Part shown: piece after piece, positions 45,891 to 54,591 of the stretch
Layout of the letters: every line of letters begins with the position of its first letter
Position numbering within the stretch: position 1 is the first letter of the stretch
Source of the DNA: CAJQLB01 sp905479065
GTDB taxonomy: Bacteria; Bacteroidota; Bacteroidia; Flavobacteriales; Flavobacteriaceae
Length of the DNA: 64,000 nt
Assembly (NCBI GenBank): GCA_943846735.1
Contig: OX044364.1
Span: forward strand, 1,426,001-1,490,000
Direction of reading: 5' to 3'
Notes under the pieces: generated by a model
Seen by the model: only the letters and a program-made list of their open reading frames with translations
Database searches by the model: none
What the model was told of the DNA's origin: nothing
Made by a program: the position numbers and the translations under genes

Positions 45891-46217
45891 TTAAGTATCT
45901 AAATATTCGTCAATAACTTCTAACTCTGTTCTGAATGCCAACATTTTATCAGCAAATTTGAGCACTGCCTCCTTACGAAGTCGCTCTGCATCTTCTTGGT
46001 AGTACAAGTTTAATGCCTGACGAGATTTTGCTGTGTATTGAATGGAGTACGTGACACCTCCAAGGTCCTCCTCAATCAATACTCGGGTAAGTTTAGCAGA
46101 TAAAAACTTTCCTGTAGCCAAAACCTCCAGAATATGCTTTTTTATCCAAAACTTCCATTCTTCATGAATGCTTTCATCAATGTTTACGGTAACGTTATAG
46201 ATTATTTTAGGATTCAT
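45891..46217 (-). CDS. DUF4286 family protein
   Basis: A 108-residue ferredoxin-like-fold protein recognised as DUF4286. Strands IYNVTVNIDESIHEEWKFWI and GGVTYSIQYTAKSRQALNLYY and the helix RLRKEAVLKFADKMLAF are characteristic. It has no known function. Its stop is five bases before the rsmA start, a common gene pair in Flavobacteriaceae. Confidence 0.85.
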   Translation of the reverse strand: MNPKIIYNVTVNIDESIHEEWKFWIKKHILEVLATGKFLSAKLTRVLIEEDLGGVTYSIQYTAKSRQALNLYYQEDAERLRKEAVLKFADKMLAFRTELEVIDEYLDT

Positions 46218-46294
46218 TTTGCTTTGTTATCAACTTCATTTAAAGACATCTTGTCAACAATATAATCATAAAAAGTTTCTTATAGATTTAAACA

Positions 46295-48073
46295 TTAGTT
46301 TAAATCATCACCACGTAATTCCCTAAATTTCCTCCTAGCCTCTATAAAATGAATACTATCAGCATGATTAAAAATTATTTGCTCATAGTACCCTTGAGCC
46401 TCGATGGGCCTACTCAACACATTGTTGTATAACTCAGCAAGGGCAAAATAAGCGTCATCAGCCAAAATATCCTCTTTATAATTGGCTATTATGGCTTTAT
46501 AATTCTTCTCTGCTTTTAAATACTCTTTTTGTTTCTCGTACAATTGTGCTTGTTTGTAAAGAGCTTGATCAACAATAGTTTCAGTTTTATGATTTTCTAA
46601 AATATCATCAAGCAATACAATCGCCTCAATAGTTTTATTTTGATATGCATACAAGTCTGCTTTTGCATATAATTTTAAAGCAGTTTGTGTAGAATCTTCG
46701 TACTTGTTGTCCGATATTAGTAATTTTAAATCTAATGCATCATTTGCTATGAGCTGTGAAGTGGAGGCCTTCAGTACTTTTAATTGCGATTCTGCCCATT
46801 TAAAATCTCCCTTGTAGTAACTCGTCTTGGCTACTCGAAATCTAGCCTCCTGAGACAACACACTGTTTTTTAAATTAGCTTGAATCTGAGAATAATAAAT
46901 TAGTGCTTCATTGAACTTCTGTTGAAAAACTAAAATATCACCTAATTCTAGCTTTATTCTGGCATTTTGAAAATCATTAAAATTCATTTTGAGCATCTTT
47001 TTGAGATACGTTATCGCTTCTAATGATTTGTTTAAATAAAATGCTTTAAAATGAGCATGAGAAATCATGATATCAATTACTTCTTGTGAGTACTCGTAGG
47101 TAATTATAATGTCATGATATTTCTGGTTAATTTCCTCATATACTTTTGGTTCTGCAAATTGTATTTGAAGTTCTAAACGTTTTTTGTGAGCTTCTATAAT
47201 CGTTTCAATATCATCAGCGTTGTCGATCAAGTAGGTTAAAATAACCTGAGAGATATCTGGATAATTTTCTTTTAAAGTTACATTACCCAATTCTAAAATA
47301 CCGCTTAATGACCTCTGTTCTCTTAAGTAAATTGCTTTTTCTTGTGCAAATGCTTTAGAATAATCTCGCTGTTGTATGTACAACCAACTCAACAATTGAT
47401 TCCATAAAACATTTGGTTGTGATTGCATCTTCTTTATTAGAATTTTGCGCAACATGATGTTGTTATTGCCATCAGCGTTTTCAGTGATGTAATCACTAAA
47501 TGACCGTTTAACCTGACTCACATAAGAACTTTTTATCTCTAGAAAGTCGAGGTAATGCACGAACATTTTTTCAAGGAGACCTTGTTCTCCGTAAATTCTA
47601 GCAAGTTGTGCATGATAATTGGCATCAGGGCGTAGCTCCATTGTTCTTTCATAAGCACGAGCTGCAAAATTGATTAGTGCATAAGCTTCAAAACGTCTGG
47701 CAACATAATAACCATAAACTGGTCGATCTTCAATTTTTAAAACCGCTCGTTCGTAATGCTTTTCTGCCTCATTTTGAAACCCTTTTAAATAAAAATTATA
47801 CCCTAAATCAACCAAGTATTGTGGATTCGAATTTTTCTTAGATTTACCGACAAGAAGTTTCTCTGAAATATCATAATTTTCTAATTGTTGATGAATCTCC
47901 ACAATCTTATTAAAGTAGTTAGAATTACCCTTCTTTTCCTTGTATAATTTTTCATAAGACAATAAGGCTTTCTGAAACTCTCCTCTATCAAAATACTCCT
48001 TTGCCAACTCTTCATTTTGCGAAAAAGACTGGAATCCAAATAATGTGATAAATAGATAAAGAATGTATTTCAT
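46295..48073 (-). CDS. Large secreted TPR protein
   Basis: A 592-residue protein with a signal peptide (ILYLFITLFGFQSFSQ). Most of its length is tetratricopeptide-like helix pairs: EYFDRGEFQKALLSYEKLY near the start, GFQNEAEKHYERAV around residue 95, and clear tandem units from about 380 to 585 (EALIYYSQIQA, EYLKAEKNYKAIIANY). Such proteins act as scaffolds in the periplasm. No partner is evident from the neighbours. Confidence 0.82.
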   Translation of the reverse strand: MKYILYLFITLFGFQSFSQNEELAKEYFDRGEFQKALLSYEKLYKEKKGNSNYFNKIVEIHQQLENYDISEKLLVGKSKKNSNPQYLVDLGYNFYLKGFQNEAEKHYERAVLKIEDRPVYGYYVARRFEAYALINFAARAYERTMELRPDANYHAQLARIYGEQGLLEKMFVHYLDFLEIKSSYVSQVKRSFSDYITENADGNNNIMLRKILIKKMQSQPNVLWNQLLSWLYIQQRDYSKAFAQEKAIYLREQRSLSGILELGNVTLKENYPDISQVILTYLIDNADDIETIIEAHKKRLELQIQFAEPKVYEEINQKYHDIIITYEYSQEVIDIMISHAHFKAFYLNKSLEAITYLKKMLKMNFNDFQNARIKLELGDILVFQQKFNEALIYYSQIQANLKNSVLSQEARFRVAKTSYYKGDFKWAESQLKVLKASTSQLIANDALDLKLLISDNKYEDSTQTALKLYAKADLYAYQNKTIEAIVLLDDILENHKTETIVDQALYKQAQLYEKQKEYLKAEKNYKAIIANYKEDILADDAYFALAELYNNVLSRPIEAQGYYEQIIFNHADSIHFIEARRKFRELRGDDLN

Positions 48074-48210
48074 GACTGTAAATATAAGTAAACTACATTT
48101 TTTAAATTCGTTCGATGATAGTCAAAATTTTTCTGGAACTGTGAAGCTGTATCTAAAAACAAATTTATCTTTAAATATCCATCAATGAAAATGGCTTCTT
48201 TAAGATCGTC

Positions 48211-49488
48211 TTATTGAATCATTGAAAATCCTGTGTAAGGAATAAGAACATCTGGTATTTTTACGCCCTCATCAACTTGATAATTTTCTAAAATTCCAGC
48301 TAAAATTCGAGGCAAAGCTAAAGAACTTCCATTCAATGTATGAGCTAACTCGCTTTTGCCTTTACTATTTTTAAAACGTAATTTTAATCGGTTTGCCTGA
48401 AACGTTTCAAAATTGGAAACAGATGATACTTCTAACCATCTTCCTTGTGCCGTTGAAAACACTTCAAAGTCATAGGTTAATGCCGAGGTAAAACCCAAAT
48501 CTCCTCCACACAATTTTAAGATTCTGTATGGAAGCTTTAAATCCTCTAAAATATCCTTGATATGAGATACCATCGCATCAAGTGCTTGATAGGACGTTTC
48601 AGGATGTTCAATTCTAAGAATTTCTACTTTATCAAATTGATGTAATCTATTTAATCCTCGAACATGCGCACCATAACTCCCGGCTTCTCTTCTAAAACAA
48701 GGTGTGTAAGCTGTGATGGCTTTAGGTAGGTCTTTTTCAGATAATAAATCATCACGGAATAAATTGGTTGCAGGGACCTCGGCTGTCGGTATTAGATAAA
48801 GATTATCACCATTACTATTAACGTGATACATTTGACCTTCCTTGTCGGGTAATTGTCCAGTCCCATACCCCGATTCTTCATTAACTAAATGTGGAACTTG
48901 TACTTCTTTATAACCAGCAGCCACATTTTTATCTAAAAAATAATTTATCAATGCTCTTTGTAGTCTTGCTCCTTTATCCTTGTATACTGGGAATCCTGCA
49001 CCAGCAATCTTATTCCCTAATTCAAAGTCAATGATGTCATATTTCTTAGCTAAATCCCAATGTGGTAAGGCATTTTTAGACAACTCAGGTGAACTCCCCC
49101 CTTGAAAAACTATTTCATTATCTTCTTCAGTATTTCCACTTGGAACTATCTCATTTGGCACATTTGGAATCATGTAAAGAAGCTCCTTCAGCCCTTCTGA
49201 TGTCGTGTTTAAACGTTCTGTTAAATGCTTACTTTTAACCTTTAATTCAACAGTCTTTTCCTTAATTAAGTTGGCCTCATCAATATTACCAGTTTTGTAT
49301 AATAGACCAATTTCTTTAGACAACGTGTTAGATTCTGCAAGAGTATTATCTAGTTCTGTTTGGATCTGTCTTCGTTCTTCATCGAATTCGATAACATTTG
49401 CAATCATTTTTGAAGCATCAATGTTGCGCTTTTTCAAGCGATTAACAATCAGTTCTTGATGGTCTCTGATAAAAGGTACTTGTAGCAT
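48211..49488 (-). CDS. serS: Seryl-tRNA synthetase
   Basis: A 425-residue class II synthetase. Residues 25-110 form the antiparallel coiled coil that grips the long variable arm of tRNA-Ser. Motif 2 is CFRREAGSYGAHVRGLNR (about 265) and motif 3 is HTLNGSSLALPRILAGILEN. A -7-like element, TAAGTTTG, lies on the minus strand at 49508-49515, so serS may have its own promoter behind the HTTM gene. Confidence 0.96.
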   Translation of the reverse strand: MLQVPFIRDHQELIVNRLKKRNIDASKMIANVIEFDEERRQIQTELDNTLAESNTLSKEIGLLYKTGNIDEANLIKEKTVELKVKSKHLTERLNTTSEGLKELLYMIPNVPNEIVPSGNTEEDNEIVFQGGSSPELSKNALPHWDLAKKYDIIDFELGNKIAGAGFPVYKDKGARLQRALINYFLDKNVAAGYKEVQVPHLVNEESGYGTGQLPDKEGQMYHVNSNGDNLYLIPTAEVPATNLFRDDLLSEKDLPKAITAYTPCFRREAGSYGAHVRGLNRLHQFDKVEILRIEHPETSYQALDAMVSHIKDILEDLKLPYRILKLCGGDLGFTSALTYDFEVFSTAQGRWLEVSSVSNFETFQANRLKLRFKNSKGKSELAHTLNGSSLALPRILAGILENYQVDEGVKIPDVLIPYTGFSMIQ

Positions 49489-49520
49489 TAAATGGTTATT
49501 TAAGTTACAAACTTAAGGAA

Positions 49521-50849
49521 TTACTTAGTAAAATAATCTTGATTTGAAGGTAAAATCCATGTATTGTGTTTTAAAGGGTTCCATTGAACAGACGCCAAAT
49601 CAATTGTATTGTCAACAAAGACTTCCAAAGGCCTACCATTAACACTAATACGGCAGTCGACATAGACAGCGATGTCTTTATTCTTTAAACTAAATTCGTT
49701 TTTTAAATACTGAGCAAATTGCCAAATAATATCTGGTCGAGAACTTGCTAAGTTTTTTTGTTTTTTTGTCAAATAATCATCTAAATTTATGATTGTTTTC
49801 TCTTGTGTTTTCTTATCAACAACCGTGTAGCGAGCTACACCATATTTAGAGCGTAACATCATACGCCAAGATAATCGATGAGCTTCCTCTGTCCATAACA
49901 CATTATCTTCTATGAACCAATGTCGCAATGGCAGCCCAATTTGAATCAAAAAAAACAAACTCAACACAAAAATCATTGGTGATTTATATTTTGGAATTAC
50001 TAATTCTAGTTCAGTGTAATAAGTCTTATTTCTAAAAAATAGTTGTTGTATGAACTTTGAGTCAAAAAAGAACACGCAAAGCGCTAAAGACATGTAAGGA
50101 AAAATGCCTATTTGAAAGACTATTGAATTAAATAAATGAAAACCTACTGCGATACAAAAAGACCATTTACGAGTTGGTTTCCAGAGTAATAATGGAATAA
50201 TCAACAAATCAAACAAAATACCTCCGTAGGCTAAAAAAGTATGGATCCAAGGTTGCTGTAAAAGACCACCAATTAAAACATAATCTTTTTTATTTCGCAT
50301 CAGTATTTCCATGACGGTTGTATCCAACCAATCAGGATATAATTTTGCTGCTGAAGCATACACATAAACAATGGTTAACTGAACTATAATTATGAGACGA
50401 CACCAGTTTGGCATACTATGTTTTAATAGCGAAGGGTTTTGCTTTACGTCTAGTGAAAAATACCTATTAGCTGGTAGAAAACACATGAATAAATTCAATA
50501 AAACCAATAAGTAATAATGATTGTTGTACGATGATTTTTGCATAAAATAAACACCCGCCCAAAGAACGGTAAAGGCTATCATACTCAACCTATATCTGTA
50601 GCCGAGCATAACAGCGATACCGCAAACACCCATTATAATAAAGTAGATATACATCCCATTCCCCGGAAGAGGTTGTAACCATGAAAAATTAATAAATGAA
50701 AAAGTGAAGCTTGGCAGTACTAAGGTTTGTTTTACCCAACCTGTTAAAATAGCCCCAAAGGATTCGAGAGTGATTAACAGCCCAAAAAATATTCTAAACA
50801 CACAAAGCGCAGAATTGTCAATATGTCTGTAAAGCCAGTCGTTAACCAT
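49521..50849 (-). CDS. HTTM-domain membrane protein
   Basis: A 442-residue protein with several membrane helices and the HTTM domain related to vitamin K-dependent gamma-carboxylase. It opens DNSALCVFRIFFGLLITLES, contains KLYPDWLD and LRHWFIEDNVLWTEEAHRLSWRMMLRSK near residue 310, and ends in a soluble tail. Bacterial members have no proven reaction. The start overlaps the ribF stop by eight bases. Confidence 0.87.
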   Translation of the reverse strand: MVNDWLYRHIDNSALCVFRIFFGLLITLESFGAILTGWVKQTLVLPSFTFSFINFSWLQPLPGNGMYIYFIIMGVCGIAVMLGYRYRLSMIAFTVLWAGVYFMQKSSYNNHYYLLVLLNLFMCFLPANRYFSLDVKQNPSLLKHSMPNWCRLIIIVQLTIVYVYASAAKLYPDWLDTTVMEILMRNKKDYVLIGGLLQQPWIHTFLAYGGILFDLLIIPLLLWKPTRKWSFCIAVGFHLFNSIVFQIGIFPYMSLALCVFFFDSKFIQQLFFRNKTYYTELELVIPKYKSPMIFVLSLFFLIQIGLPLRHWFIEDNVLWTEEAHRLSWRMMLRSKYGVARYTVVDKKTQEKTIINLDDYLTKKQKNLASSRPDIIWQFAQYLKNEFSLKNKDIAVYVDCRISVNGRPLEVFVDNTIDLASVQWNPLKHNTWILPSNQDYFTK

Positions 50850-51774
50850 TTATTTGTTGTAAAAATTGCTTGGAAACAACTGCATCTTTAAGTAGCTGTT
50901 TTTCGAGTTCAGCTAATGAATCAAACTTTTGTTCTTCTCTAAGACGTTTTAAAATTTCAATCTCAAGATAGACTCCATAAATATCTTGTGAGAAATCAAA
51001 AAAATGAATTTCAATAGATCTTAATTTACCATTAACTGTGGGATTAACACCGATGTTCATCATTCCAAAAACAGTGGTGTTCAGAATTCTTGTTTTAACC
51101 ACATAAACACCATGTTTTGGAATTAACTTATAGGACTCACTTATCCTAATATTAGCCGTCGGGAAATTAAGAGTCTTACCTATACCTTTGCCTTTTACAA
51201 CTGTCCCTGAAATCATAAAATTATATCCAAGAAAGGTGTTTGCAGTTTTGACATCACCGCTATTTAACGCCTGTCTTATTTTGGTAGAACTTATGGTGAC
51301 TTCATCAATTTCTTGAGCTAAAATTTCGGTAACTTTAAAATCATAAATTTCACCAAATGCTTTTAAGTCATGGATATTTGCTGTTCTATTTCTTCCAAAA
51401 TGATGGTCATATCCAATAATTATATGCTTGACATGAAGTGTTTCAACCAATACTTTTCTGACATACTCCTGTGCAGAAAGTCGTGAAAAATCTTTTGTAA
51501 ACTTTTTGATAACTAAGTGATCAATTCCTTGTTGCTCGAGTAACTTATTTTTTTCGTCAATGGTATTTAACATTTTTATTTTAGTATCACTTTGCACCAC
51601 CATTCTAGGATGCGGAAAAAACGTCAAAACTACCGCCTGTAGACCCTCTTGCTTTGCAATATTAACAAGGCGATTAATTATCTTTTTATGCCCGATATGG
51701 ACACCATCAAACGTTCCAATTGTAACGACTGAATTAGAAAGTAATTTGTAATCTGATGCAGCTTTTATCTTCAA
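50842..51774 (-). CDS. ribF: Bifunctional riboflavin kinase / FAD synthetase
   Basis: A 310-residue enzyme making FMN and FAD. The adenylyltransferase half has GTFDGVHIGH at residues 20-29, VVLTFFPHP, GYDHHFGRNR and SSTKIRQAL. The kinase half has GKGIGKTLNFPTANI and the GVYVVKTR strand with YGVYLEIEILKRLR at the end. Its stop overlaps the HTTM start, and pth lies nine bases upstream of its own start region. Confidence 0.95.
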   Translation of the reverse strand: MKIKAASDYKLLSNSVVTIGTFDGVHIGHKKIINRLVNIAKQEGLQAVVLTFFPHPRMVVQSDTKIKMLNTIDEKNKLLEQQGIDHLVIKKFTKDFSRLSAQEYVRKVLVETLHVKHIIIGYDHHFGRNRTANIHDLKAFGEIYDFKVTEILAQEIDEVTISSTKIRQALNSGDVKTANTFLGYNFMISGTVVKGKGIGKTLNFPTANIRISESYKLIPKHGVYVVKTRILNTTVFGMMNIGVNPTVNGKLRSIEIHFFDFSQDIYGVYLEIEILKRLREEQKFDSLAELEKQLLKDAVVSKQFLQQING

Positions 51775-51783
51775 AAAATATTT

Positions 51784-52413
51784 TTATTTTCCGTTAAACG
51801 TATTCATTGTGTTGTTCACTCCAGACAGTACAAACGACTTAATAATTTCAGTGCATTTGTCAAGACGTTCTTGCAAGGATGCTTTTTCTTCAACAGACCA
51901 CTCTCCTAACACGTAGTCAACTTGTTTGCCTTTACTGAACGTTGCACTAATTCCAAATCTCAAGCGATTATAAACTGATGTATTTATTTTTTCTTGAATA
52001 TCCTTTAAGCCATTATGACCACCATCACTCCCTTTCCCTTTAACACGAAAATGTCCAAAAGGCAAATTTAAATCATCCGTAATAATCAATAAATTCTCCA
52101 ACGGTACGTTTTCTTTTTGAAGCCAATACTTTACCGCCTTACCACTTAAATTCATGTAAGTATTTGGTTTGATAAAAATGAATTTTCGTCCTTTTAAATT
52201 ATACTCTGCTTTAAATGCCAGTTTCTCATTGACAAAATTTATTTTTTCCTTGGAACAGAAATAATCAACAATTTTAAATCCAATATTATGTCTTGTATGT
52301 TCATACTTTTCACCAATGTTTCCAAGCCCAACAATTAAATATTTTTTCATTTTAATATTCTCTTCTAGGAGTTTGGTGTCTTTCTTAAATAAACTCCTTA
52401 TAATTTTAAACAT
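51784..52413 (-). CDS. pth: Peptidyl-tRNA hydrolase
   Basis: A 209-residue Pth that frees tRNAs from dropped peptides. LIVGLGNIGEKYEHTRHNIGF contains the catalytic His, NTYMNLSG the Asn and DDLNLPFGHFRVKGKGSDGGHNGL the Asp and closing motif. About 21 residues precede the usual start (MKKYLIVG at 52350). I keep the longer form because similar basic extensions occur in flavobacterial relatives, but the shorter start is also possible. Confidence 0.93.
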   Translation of the reverse strand: MFKIIRSLFKKDTKLLEENIKMKKYLIVGLGNIGEKYEHTRHNIGFKIVDYFCSKEKINFVNEKLAFKAEYNLKGRKFIFIKPNTYMNLSGKAVKYWLQKENVPLENLLIITDDLNLPFGHFRVKGKGSDGGHNGLKDIQEKINTSVYNRLRFGISATFSKGKQVDYVLGEWSVEEKASLQERLDKCTEIIKSFVLSGVNNTMNTFNGK

Positions 52414-52437
52414 GTTACATCTTTATTATGTAAAAGT

Positions 52438-52471
52438 AAAAAAGCATCCTGAATTAACAGAATGCTTTTCA
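52438..52471 (-). terminator. Terminator after rplY
   Basis: The minus-strand hairpin AGCATTCTG-TTAATT-CAGGATGCT has one mismatch and is followed by six T's, 20 bases after the L25 stop. Confidence 0.75.
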
Positions 52472-52491
52472 TTTTATATAATAAGTTTAGC

Positions 52492-53127
52492 TTACTCTTG
52501 AGATTCTGCCGCCGGTGCTGCCTCTGTAGCTTCTGCTTCACCTTCTTCTAATTCATCTTCATCATCGTCTTCAGCAATTGCAGTTCTTGCCGTCTTAACT
52601 TGACATACCACGGTATTATCAGTATGTAAGAATCTGTAGTTCTCTTGATCTAAATCGCCAACATAGACTTTTCCACCAATCTTTAAAGGCGTAATATCAA
52701 TTTCTATGGTATCTGGTAAATTAGATGGCAATGCTTTCACTCGAAGTTTTCTGTTATTTTTTCTAAGAACCCCTCCATTTTTAACTCCTCTTGAATTTCC
52801 ATTTAAACGAACAGGAATATTCATTGCAATTTCTTTATCTTCAAATAGCTGATAAAAATCTACATGTAAAATTCTGTCTGTTACAGGGTGAAATTGAATA
52901 TCTTGTAATACAGCATTCAAAGTTTCTCCACTATCTAAAGCAATTACAACTGTATGCGCATTCGGCGTGTATACAAGTTGAGAAAATGCCAATTCAGTTG
53001 CTGAGAAATGTACTGGCTGATCTCCTCCGTATAAAACGCAAGGAACCTCTCCAGCATTACGTAAGGCCTTTGTTGCTTTTTTGCCTACGCTTTCTCTTTT
53101 CGATCCATTAATTGTAATTGATTTCAT
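52492..53127 (-). CDS. rplY: 50S ribosomal protein L25, general stress (Ctc) form
   Basis: A 211-residue Ctc-type L25, which binds 5S rRNA. The N-terminal L25 domain (ITINGSKRESVGKKATKALR, VPCVLYGG, LQDIQFHPVTDRILHVDFYQL) is followed by the TL5-like beta domain (VRLNGNSRGVKNGGVLR). The last 30 residues are a strongly acidic Glu/Ala tail (DDEDELEEGEAEATEAAPA). It lies 27 bases after prs on the same strand. Confidence 0.96.
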   Translation of the reverse strand: MKSITINGSKRESVGKKATKALRNAGEVPCVLYGGDQPVHFSATELAFSQLVYTPNAHTVVIALDSGETLNAVLQDIQFHPVTDRILHVDFYQLFEDKEIAMNIPVRLNGNSRGVKNGGVLRKNNRKLRVKALPSNLPDTIEIDITPLKIGGKVYVGDLDQENYRFLHTDNTVVCQVKTARTAIAEDDDEDELEEGEAEATEAAPAAESQE

Positions 53128-53154
53128 TTTAAAAAATTATGGTTAAATATTAAT

Positions 53155-54096
53155 TTACATTATAAATTGAGAACTTATCGATTCATTGTGATGTACTTTT
53201 TTCATGACATCAGCGAACAAATCAGCACAGCTCAGAATTCTTATTTTTGAACTTTTTTGTATTACTGGAATAGAGTCTGTAACTATCAATTCTTCTAACT
53301 TTGAATTTTCTATTCTCTCATAAGCATTCCCAGATAAAATAGGGTGTGTACAAATTGCTCTAACACTCAATGCTCCTCTTTCCATCATCAAATCAGCTGC
53401 TTTTGTAAGTGTGCCAGCTGTGTCTACCATGTCATCAACTAGCACCACATTTTTACCTGTCACATCACCAATAAGTTCCATATGAGAAATTACATTGGCC
53501 TTCGCACGTTGCTTGTAACATATCACCACATCACTTTGCAAAGCTTTTGAATATGCATAAGCACGTTTTGAACCTCCCATGTCTGGAGATGCAATCGTTA
53601 AATTTTCCAAATTCAAGTCCCGTAAATAAGGTAAAAATATGGTCGAGGCAAATAAATGATCAACTGGTTTTTCAAAAAATCCTTGAATTTGATCAGCATG
53701 CAAGTCCATGGTAATGATTCTAGTAGCTCCAGCAGCCTCTAGCATTTTAGCCACTAACTTTGCAGCGATAGGTACTCGAGGTTTATCTTTTCGATCTTGT
53801 CTCGCCCAACCAAAATACGGGAGAACCGCAGTGATGTGTCTTGCTGATGCCCGTTTTGCAGCGTCAATCATCAATAACATTTCCATCAAATTTCTTGGGC
53901 CAGGATTAGTAGAACCAATTATAAATAGTCTTGCACCACGAATTGATTCTTCAAATGATGGTTGAAACTCTCCGTCACTGTAATTTGACGTAATAACATT
54001 ACCGAGACTAACACCAAATTTTGATGCTATCTTTGTTGCAAGTTCTTCACTTTGAGAACATGCAAATATTTTGGCTTCAGTTGCTGCGTTTGACAT
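53155..54096 (-). CDS. prs: Ribose-phosphate pyrophosphokinase
   Basis: A 313-residue PRPP synthase that supplies PRPP for nucleotides, His and Trp. YFGWARQDRKDKPRVPIAAK is the ATP-binding flexible region, MDLHADQIQGFF the metal/ribose loop and VVLVDDMVDTAGTLTKAA the PRPP-binding motif. It is co-transcribed with rplY, a common pairing. Confidence 0.97.
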   Translation of the reverse strand: MSNAATEAKIFACSQSEELATKIASKFGVSLGNVITSNYSDGEFQPSFEESIRGARLFIIGSTNPGPRNLMEMLLMIDAAKRASARHITAVLPYFGWARQDRKDKPRVPIAAKLVAKMLEAAGATRIITMDLHADQIQGFFEKPVDHLFASTIFLPYLRDLNLENLTIASPDMGGSKRAYAYSKALQSDVVICYKQRAKANVISHMELIGDVTGKNVVLVDDMVDTAGTLTKAADLMMERGALSVRAICTHPILSGNAYERIENSKLEELIVTDSIPVIQKSSKIRILSCADLFADVMKKVHHNESISSQFIM

Positions 54097-54145
54097 TGGT
54101 TTGTAACTTCAAATTACGTGTTTACCATTTTATTTAAATGGTGTG

Positions 54146-54153
54146 CAAATTTA
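54146..54153 (-). promoter_or_regulatory. Putative -7 element for prs-rplY
   Basis: TAAATTTG on the minus strand matches TAnnTTTG, 49 bases before the prs ATG. No good -33 element is visible. Confidence 0.38.
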
Positions 54154-54214
54154 TGAATTTATTTGAACTGAAAAAGAATTAAAGTCAGTATTTTGTTTGT
54201 TTATCATGAATTAG

Positions 54215-54244
54215 TTGCTTAGCAAAAATTATTTTATACTTTTG
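54215..54244 (+). promoter_or_regulatory. Bacteroidota promoter for tRNA-Leu
   Basis: TTG at 54215-54217, 19 bases, then TACTTTTG at 54237-54244, a full -7 match 12 bases before the tRNA. Confidence 0.7.
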
Positions 54245-54256
54245 CTATCCAAAATT

Positions 54257-54338
54257 GCTCAAGTGGCGGAACTGGTAGACGCGCTGGATTCAAAATCCAG
54301 TTTCTTCGGAAGTGTGGGTTCGATTCCCACCTTGAGTA
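54257..54338 (+). tRNA. tRNA-Leu (CAA)
   Basis: An 82-base tRNA. The acceptor arms GCTCAAG and CTTGAGT pair, with discriminator A. The anticodon arm CTGGA-TTCAAAA-TCCAG gives anticodon CAA, a long variable arm (around TTTCTTCGGAAG) follows as expected for Leu, and the T arm has GGTTCGATTCCC. The exopolysaccharide region starts about 250 bases beyond it. Confidence 0.97.
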
Positions 54339-54591
54339 CTTTAAAAACTGGTAATCAACTTATAATAAATTGTTTGTGAGTTTTTGTTTGTTTGTTATTG
54401 CGATAACTATTTGACAACCATTTGTAAAACTTCCTCAATAATTGTCGTATTTATAATCTTCGGCATTAAAAAGATATTAAAGATGAGAGTATTTATCTAG
54501 CAGATGGCCAGTCTTAAAACTTTTAACTTCCGTTATCGTGTCATGTTTTGGACTTTGATACAACCTAAGGGGTAGTGCTTACTGATTGCAT